Positions 57,904 through 64,000 of a DNA stretch of 64,000 nucleotides are shown here, in pieces. Both the position numbers and the translations under genes were made by a program. The notes beneath the pieces were generated by a model. The model saw only the letters and a list, made by a program, of their open reading frames with translations, was not told the origin of the DNA and did no database searches. Numbering within the stretch: position 1 is the first letter of the stretch; each line of letters starts with the position of its first letter. The DNA is taken from positions 45,261,975-45,325,974 of the forward strand of contig NC_061804.1 of the NCBI RefSeq assembly GCF_021462225.1, read 5' to 3'. The DNA comes from Girardinichthys multiradiatus (taxonomy: Eukaryota > Chordata > Actinopteri > Cyprinodontiformes > Goodeidae).

Positions 57904-57983
57904 TGGGTGAATGTGGCTCTAGTGTAAAGTGCTTTGAGTGGTCTGCATGACTGGAAAAGCGCTATATAAGTTCAGTCATTGTG
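57903..57983 (+). mobile_element. SINE 3' fragment
   Basis: Matches the reverse complement of 43184-43264 (AAAAGCGCTATATAAGTTCA). It cuts the protease. Confidence 0.85.
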
Positions 57984-58574
57984 AGTGTTATCTGCATGTG
58001 GGTCAAGTCGGCAGTCAGAACTATGACATTCAGACGTTTAGTCCCACCTTTTAGGACGGGCGGGTTGTTCGATTGGTAGAGCCTAAGCTGATCTATGTGT
58101 CCCCTCCAGCGACACAGAGTTTGTGGGTCTGACTGACATGGATATTTGTCCATGATGAGTGATTTATGAGTCGGTGCCTGGAGGAGGCCTGTGGGGGAAC
58201 TGTAGAAAGCTGAATTTGGCCTAATTAGCAAATAGTTTTACTTTACCTAGTCTAATGTAGTTAAAATAATATGCGCATTAGAAACGTAAATAGGATCTTA
58301 ATTAATTTTTCGAATTCAAAATCGAAGATCTAAACTAACTGAATCATCATTGTTTGCTTTATTTCTGTAAATTATTTCATTTCTTCATATATTTTTTTAT
58401 AATCAATCACATTTATTTTATTTACTCACTTTAAGTATTTTACATATATTTCGGAATACTTGTATATACATGCTAAGATTGTACATATTGTCGAGGTAGG
58501 AAAACTTTGCTGGCCGTCAGTTAACTCTTACATTACTCCTCACCTCTCATCAACTCTTTTTATTTGGCACCCCA
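57984..58574. other. Possible LTR end, then AT-rich sequence
   Basis: 57995-58027 (TCTGCATGTGGGTCAAGTCG, then ATGACA) resembles the LTR end at 46253. The rest is AT-rich without frames of note. Confidence 0.35.
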
Positions 58575-59046
58575 AAGGGCAATCCTCAGTCAGAGATCAG
58601 TTGTACGTTTCCACAAATTTATTAAAACCAATTTGAATTCAGAGAGGAGACCTCACATTTACACGGGTACCTGGAAACGTCTGTGTGTTGTCTCTTTTGG
58701 AGGTGCGCCACAATACCTTTATATACCCCTCGCTGCTATGCAGTACACATACACAATCATTCTGTCTGTGGGTGTCTCCCAGCAACAATATAACCGTTTC
58801 TTAGGTCCAAATAAGGAGTGCTTTTGGTTATTTTCTTCTGGCAAACTCATTCTCTCCTGTCTCCTTCACCCCCATCCTCCATCTATTTACGACCTTGCCC
58901 TCTCTCTAGCCTTTCCTCTCTTGTCATTCACCAATTCATGACCTTGCATTTTCTATGCTTCACTCCCTAAGGACCTTGCAGATTCCAGTTACACACATAG
59001 ATATTTTATATTCTAAAATCCACACATAGATAGTTTATATTCTACA
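58575..59046 (-). repeat. ERV-type LTR, minus strand
   Basis: Starts (minus) TGTAGAATATAAACTATC at 59046 and shares U3 blocks with the LTR at 24353. It has a TATA-like GTATATAAAGG near 58725 and AATAAA near 58622. The inner end is not exact. It may be a solo LTR, or the 3' LTR of the minus-strand ERV whose envelope piece is at 63623. Confidence 0.75.
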
Positions 59047-59171
59047 ATATGTGAAAGGAAGCTGCCTCTCAGCATATACGTTTTCACCTATTAAGGGGGG
59101 ATTTGTGTATTTGAGTATTTGTGTTTGATTGTAAATTTAGTATTAATAATGCCACACTCTTCCACATGAGC

Positions 59172-59394
59172 AGGTACCAAATAAGTAATGGAAAAATCAG
59201 TAATGGAAACGCTTGCAAAATGGGCTCAGTGGAGTAAAGCTAGCCAAAGTAGAGCCCATAGAAAGTGGCGTAACTGTGTAAAACAAACTGCAGGACTAAA
59301 GCAAACTTTTCCACAGGCTCTACTTTGGTCAGCTTCACTCCACACAGCCCATTTTGCAAGTGTTTTTCCATTACTGGTTTTTTAATCCTGGTAC
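59172..59394. repeat. Foldback (palindromic) element
   Basis: Arms 59201-59256 and 59316-59373 are imperfect inverted repeats (TTGCAAAATGGGCT, CCAAAGTAGAGCC) around a loop of about 60 bases; weaker pairing extends to the GTACCA ends. It is MITE-like, with no coding. Confidence 0.85.
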
Positions 59395-60132
59395 TGCCTT
59401 TTTCGGCACCTGCTTCAGGAACAGCTTCCATCAGAGTGTCAACATGCAACATGAATAGACTGCTGTTTACTGATTAGCTATTGGGGTGGTCAGCCGTGTG
59501 TCAGCAACTTGAGCCCAGTTAGCGGAGAGAATGACAAGCCAAGGATTTCACTGCACACCGGAGTGTGGCGAATAGCTTAGAAAACTCAACAGCATCTCCA
59601 AAGAACATTAAGGAGCACAATGGCCAGAGGGGGTCAAATCAAAAGCTGTGGCAATGGTTCAAAATCACTGTTAGAGGACATGTGTGATTATGGTTTATTA
59701 TACTTCGCATGTTTATACTAAAAACTAATCTCATGTTTGGTAGGCTCACACCGAACCATAAGACAGTAAAGCCCTTTACATACTACACAAGAAGGAAGAA
59801 ATTTCTTCTTGTTCTTGAGAACAAGAATCAGTTTTTTTTTTTTTTGTTTAGATCCAAAGTTGGTTTTGGCTCTAACTATTTATACTTCACAAGAAACTCA
59901 GCTGTCTAATTCCTAGACAGTCCTGTCCACTGCAGCTTACGTCACACCTGTGACAGACAACACAACAACGATAAAATGGCAAAGGGGCGAGTTTGCGGAT
60001 TGAAGGAGGAGGAGAGAAAAATGTTAGAAGAGAGAAAGGAAGAAAATTTGTTGTTCTTTGCATTTGCTGAAGAAATGGGGAAAACAAGTGAATGCAGGTG
60101 ACATGTTTAACCGTTAAATACAACCACTTCAG
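59395..60132. other. No gene recognised
   Basis: A short frame of 39 codons from ATG 59976 (MAKGRVCGLKEEERKML) has no known relative. The rest is unremarkable. Confidence 0.5.
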
Positions 60133-60733
60133 TTTTCAAATTCAATTCAGTTTTATTTATTTAGCACCAATTCAAAACACATGTTGTGTGAAGGCACTTT
60201 ACAAAGTCAATTAAACCGAATACAGATTTCAAGTCGCCTACATACATTCCAATTCATCCTAACTATCAAACAGTGCAGTCAGATTCAGTTTCTTATTCAA
60301 ATTGGTTAAACGTTTTTCTATCTAAGGAAACCCAGCAGATTGCATCGAGTCAGTGACTTGCAGTATTCACTCCACCTGGATGAGCATGTAGAGACAGTGG
60401 ACAGTCACTTGCATTGAGTTTGCAGCAATCCCTCATACTGAGCATGAATGTAGTGACAGTGGAAAGGAAAACTCCCTTTTAACAGGAAAAAACCTCCAGC
60501 AGAACCAGGCTCAGTGTGAGCAGCCACCTGCCACGATCGACTGGGAGTTTGAGAGAACAGAGCAGAGACAAAAAAATGAACACAAAAGCACTAATCCAGT
60601 AGTACTTTCTATAGGAAAGAAAAGTGAAACATTAATGGTAATAACACCTTTAGTGGGTTCATCTAGGAGAGAAAGACAGCTAAGCAGATGAACTCTGAGC
60701 CAGTTTTCAAGTCCAGAGTATGAAAGAGGGCAC
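60133..60733 (-). repeat. Long interspersed repeat, copy 2 of 2
   Basis: Reverse-complement partner of about 4390-4938, including the AATTCAATTCAG tail at 60137. Confidence 0.85.
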
Positions 60734-60737
60734 ATAG

Positions 60738-61567
60738 TAGTGTCATCGTTTTCTTAATGGGTTTGACCCGCATGCAGAAAGACACTCAGAAGGCAGGAGA
60801 AAAGTTTAAAAAGTTTAATTTTACAGAAGTGAGTAATGGAACTGGAACTAGGACTGGAAACACCAAACTGTATGGGAGAGATGAAGGGGTGCGTTACTTA
60901 GAAGAACGGATGGGAAGCAATAGATATAATTACTTTAGTTTTTTGCTTACTGGAGATGGAGTTGAGTTTGATCGAGGGAGAATGATGTGGAGCCTGGGAG
61001 AACAATTAATGAAGCTGCTGAGTCTGCGAGTCAGTCCAAGGAGGTGGTGAGTTCTCAGGAGAAAGTTCAGAAGAGTTCTTGATTTTCATGTTTTGTTACC
61101 TGGGGAAATTTCCGGAAGCTGTATGTGAAGGTAATGGTTGGAGGGTTCGCTTACTGAAGGACGAAGGCTTTGAGCTGTCAGCTAGTACTTGAGCCAGGTA
61201 GGTTTCTTGTAGGTTTGGAAACTCTGACTAAGGCAGGATCCAAAGCAGAGACTTTGAGCCAGGGCTGAAGGTTGCTGGAGCTTTGAGGCTTGGACTTGAA
61301 CGTCACCTAGGAAGAAGCACACGAAGAGGTAAATAACTATGAACTTTTTCAAGAACACAGAGCATAGAGCTTGGTCAGATGACGTTAGCCCAAAGGCTGA
61401 CACTCAGGCACTGGAGTGCTGACAGCTCCACCTTCTTATACTCCTTCAGGCTGATGAGAATGAGGAACACCTGCTACCCTCAACACTGGAAGATCTTGGT
61501 AGCATCTAGTGGTGAGTAAGTGTTAGCAGCAGGCAAAACAATACATGAAAACTCCCAGACTCCGACA
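60738..61567 (-). repeat. Gypsy 3' LTR
   Basis: On the minus strand starts TGTCGGAGTCTGGGAG at 61567, has a TATAAGAAGG TATA-like box near 61440, and ends near 60738 with ATGACA. The end is inferred from TG/CA. Confidence 0.7.
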
Positions 61568-61585
61568 TCATCCCTCCCTCAACGG
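61568..61585 (-). other. Gypsy polypurine tract
   Basis: Minus strand GTTGAGGGAGGGATGA directly before the LTR. Confidence 0.75.
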
Positions 61586-61644
61586 TTGCCACCTGGCAGC
61601 CGAGAAGAGGAAAAAGGCAAGGAGACAATATAATCAGAGATCAA

Positions 61645-62640
61645 TTAGGGGTCACAAATAAACAACCCGGGGACCCAAGTACAGTCCTCCAGGCCGTAGC
61701 CCTCCCAATCGACAAGGTACGGCCAGCCCCTACCCTGCTGACGGGAGTCCACGATCCGTCGGACCGAGTAGACGGGATGTCTCTGGAAGTCCCGGGCGGG
61801 TGGAGGGCGCTTGGCTGGAGGGCACAAAGTGTTAGTAAGTACAGGCTTAAATTGGGAGACATGAAAGGTAGGATGTATGCGAAGGTTGGCAGGGAGATGG
61901 AGACGGACTGAGGTTGGGCTGATTATGGACTCGATCTCATAGGGACCTATGAATCTGGGTGACAGCTTTCTGAACATGGATTTAAGGGGTATGTCTCTGG
62001 AGGACAACCAAACCTTTTGTCTGGGTTGATTATGGGCAGTAGGAGATTGTTTTCTGTCGGCGAATACTTTATTTTGCTGAGCGGTGCGATGGAGTGCTTG
62101 GATAGTTGACTTCCAGACATGTTTACAGCAGCGGATATGATGGTTGACTGAGGTGATGGCAATATCTTTTTCATTGGCTGGGAACAGAGGGGGCTGGTAA
62201 CCGAGAGAGATCTCAAACGGGGAGAACCCCGTGGCAGATGAAACGTGTGCATTGTGGACGTATTCCACCCAAGGTTCTTGGTTCATACACTCGGTTTGAC
62301 CATTGGATTATGTGTGATAACCTGACGAGAGTGATACCTTGGCTTCCAGCGCTGCACGGAACTGTTTCCACACTTGCGAGATGAATTGGGGTCCACGATC
62401 GGAGAGGATTTCCTGAGGGATGCCATGCAGCTGGAAGAAATGCTTCACCAGAAGCTAGGCCGTTTGGAAAGCCGAGGGAAGTTTCCTGGTAGAAATAAGG
62501 TGACAGGATTTGGAGACACGGTCTATTAATATGGTGGTCATACCTTGTGAACAAGGGAGTCTGGTGGCAAAAGCCAGGGCGATGTGGGACCAGGGTCTTT
62601 TGGGTATACTGAGCGGTTGGAGATAACCTGCTGGGGTTAT
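61645..62640 (-). pseudogene. Ty3/gypsy integrase with chromodomain, truncated
   Basis: The open frame 62286-61645 covers the integrase C-terminal half (SPFEISLGYQPPLFP), the GPY/F module (RFIGPYEIESI) and a chromodomain (VYSVRRIVDSRQQGRGWPYL, then WEGYGLEDCTWVP). Upstream, in other frames to 62640, are catalytic-core pieces ([24 protein letters not shown]). The chromodomain assigns it to chromoviruses, whose integrases target chromatin marks. The 5' part is cut by the Rex3 copy. Confidence 0.88.
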
Positions 62641-63596
62641 CCGCCCTGAGTACCTCAAGTCTTTGGATGTTGTGGGGCTGTCATGGTTGACACGCCTGTT
62701 CAACATTGCGTGGTGGACAGGGACAGTGCCTCTGGATTGGCAGACAGGGGTGGTGGTCCCCCTACATAAGAAGGGTGTCCGGAGGGTGTGTTCCAACCAC
62801 AGGGGGATCACACTCCCCAGCCTCCCTGGTAAGGCCTACCCCAGGGTATTGGAGAGGAGAGTCCGGCCGATAGTCGAACCCCGGCTTCAAAAGGAGCAGT
62901 GTGGTTTTTGTCCCAGCCGTGGAACACTGGACCAGCTCTATACCCTCTACAGGGTACTCGAGGGTTCATGGGAGTTTGCCCAACTGGTCCACATGTGTTT
63001 TGTGGACCTGGAGAAAGCATTCAACTGTGTCCCTCGTGATGCCCTGTGGGGGGTGCTCCAGGAGTATGGAATCGGGGGCCCTTTACTAGAGGCCATCCGG
63101 TCTCTGTACAGGGGTCTGGTTTGGGGACCAGAGGATTTCGTCTCTTCTTTTTGCAGATGACGTGGTCCTGCTGGCCCCCTCTAGCCAAGACCTACAGCAC
63201 GCACTGGGGCGGTTCGCAGCCGAGTGTGAAGCGTCAGGGATGAAAATCAGCTCCTCCAAGTCCGAGGCCATGGTTCTCGACCTGAAAAGGGTGGTTTGTC
63301 CTCTTCAGGTTGGAGGGGAGTTCCTGCCTCAAGTGGAGGAGTTTAAGTATCCCGGGGTCTTGTTCACGAGTGAGGGAAGAATGGAGCGGGATATCGACAG
63401 ACGGATCGGTGCGGCTGCCACAGTAATGGGGGCGCTGTGCCGGTCCGTTGTGGTGAAGAGAGAGCTGAGCCGAAAAGCTAAGCTCTCGATTTACCGGTCG
63501 GTCTACGTTCCTACCCTCACCTATGGCCATGAACTTTGGGTCATGACCGAAAGAACGAGATCCCGGATACAAGCGGCAGAAATTAGCTTCCTCCTT
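62641..63596 (+). mobile_element. Rex3-like LINE, second copy, truncated at both ends
   Basis: Begins at PEYLKSLDV inside the pre-RT region and is close in sequence to 9950-10830. It ends at SFLL, before the normal C-terminus and tail. It abuts gypsy on the left and ERV envelope sequence on the right. Confidence 0.88.
62655..63596 (+). pseudogene. Rex3-like RT fragment
   Basis: Fingers ([15 protein letters not shown]), motif A (MCFVDLEKAF) and LFADDVVLLAP (motif C) are present. About 40 codons that include motif B are missing near 63113, where SLYRGLVWG joins two segments. C-terminal parts missing from the first copy (KYPGVLFTSEGRMERDIDRR) are kept here. Confidence 0.85.
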
Positions 63597-63622
63597 TAAT
63601 CGGATTTCTATTACCCCGAAAT

Positions 63623-64000
63623 CTATAGAGTTCCTGTATTAGCACATGTTAAATTAGTCTCACTAGAAAATCTACTAACATTTCTGCTTTCCCTTACAGT
63701 ATAATTCCTCACCCAAGGAAAAATGACCTCCACCAACTGGTTATCTGGAAAGAAAGTAGCTAGAGTATAAGCAGTATCAATAGGAACAGGTACCAAAAAT
63801 GGTTGATCATTAATAGCATGTGGAATCAAACAACAAACATAGCAACTATCATTTCTTATCTTCCTCACAGTTTGATGCATCAGTTGCCACCAGACATTAT
63901 CAGTATGATCATGGTAGTCAGAAAAGTGATGAATCTTTCTTCGAATCAGCTGATGAGTATTATTGGCATAATTACTGAGATTAGCCACACATTGTCTTTG
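63623..64000 (-). pseudogene. Endogenous retrovirus envelope surface-subunit fragment
   Basis: A minus-strand frame open from the window edge to 63623. It shows several N-glycosylation sequons (NNT, NDS, NYT, NVS, NLT) and the Cys-rich stretch NDSCYVCCLIPHA, typical of the surface subunit of retroviral envelopes. The frame ends early and no transmembrane subunit follows, as Rex3 sequence begins at 63596. It continues beyond 64000. Confidence 0.65.

Noticed and set aside
57962..58231. 89-codon minus-strand frame right of the protease
   Set aside because: Crosses SINE tail and LTR-like sequence; no domain.

Overview
This 64 kb window reads as genomic DNA from a ray-finned (teleost) fish. Basis: Rex1/Babar-like, Rex3-like and L2/CR1-like non-LTR retrotransposons, Tc1 copies with long terminal inverted repeats, tRNA-derived SINEs of kinds common in fish, a copia element, a chromodomain Ty3/gypsy element, a gamma/epsilon-like endogenous retrovirus (ERV), a spliced hAT and a PIF/Harbinger fragment. 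No database could be searched, so family names rest on recognised motifs. I see no intact host gene. The only host-like coding sequence is one bHLH exon of the single-minded (SIM) type near 2.7 kb, which carries an early stop.

Layout. 1-2403: L2/CR1-type LINE. 2631-2805: SIM-like exon. 3.7-6.2 kb: satellite-like and interspersed repeats and a deleted Tc1. 6.4-11.2 kb: Rex1, a LINE 3' end, Rex3. 11667-23736: a copia element, minus strand, with both LTRs, split by a 6.5 kb RNase H-bearing LINE (15526-22024) that is itself interrupted by a 2.4 kb repeat block. 24353-29400: the 5' half of an ERV (LTR, proline-tRNA-type primer site, gag, protease, start of RT), ending where a hAT transposon (29.4-34.56 kb) begins; the hAT carries a nested Harbinger. 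35.4-39.8 kb: two oppositely oriented copies of one Tc1 family flanking a LINE RT fragment. 40-47 kb: SINEs, a G/T-skewed unclassified block and a tyrosine-recombinase remnant.

48.2-57.9 kb is the most unusual part: a decayed element with a Polinton/Maverick or adintovirus-type gene set. It has a protein-primed family B DNA polymerase, a packaging ATPase, a small basic protein with a hydrophobic tail, a conserved 275-residue protein and, on the opposite strand, the end of an adenain-like protease. It is preceded by a gene built of eight small exons whose introns are all in phase 1. The polymerase is broken by stops, frameshifts, small deletions and a SINE with a perfect 9-base target duplication; the ATPase and the 275-residue frame are open. 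No integrase or capsid gene is visible.

58.5-64 kb: an ERV-type LTR, a foldback element, a second copy of the 4 kb interspersed repeat, the 3' end of a chromodomain gypsy element, a second Rex3 piece and an ERV envelope fragment running off the window. The nesting gives a relative order: copia before its LINE; ERV after the 24 kb repeat; hAT before Harbinger; polymerase element before its SINE.
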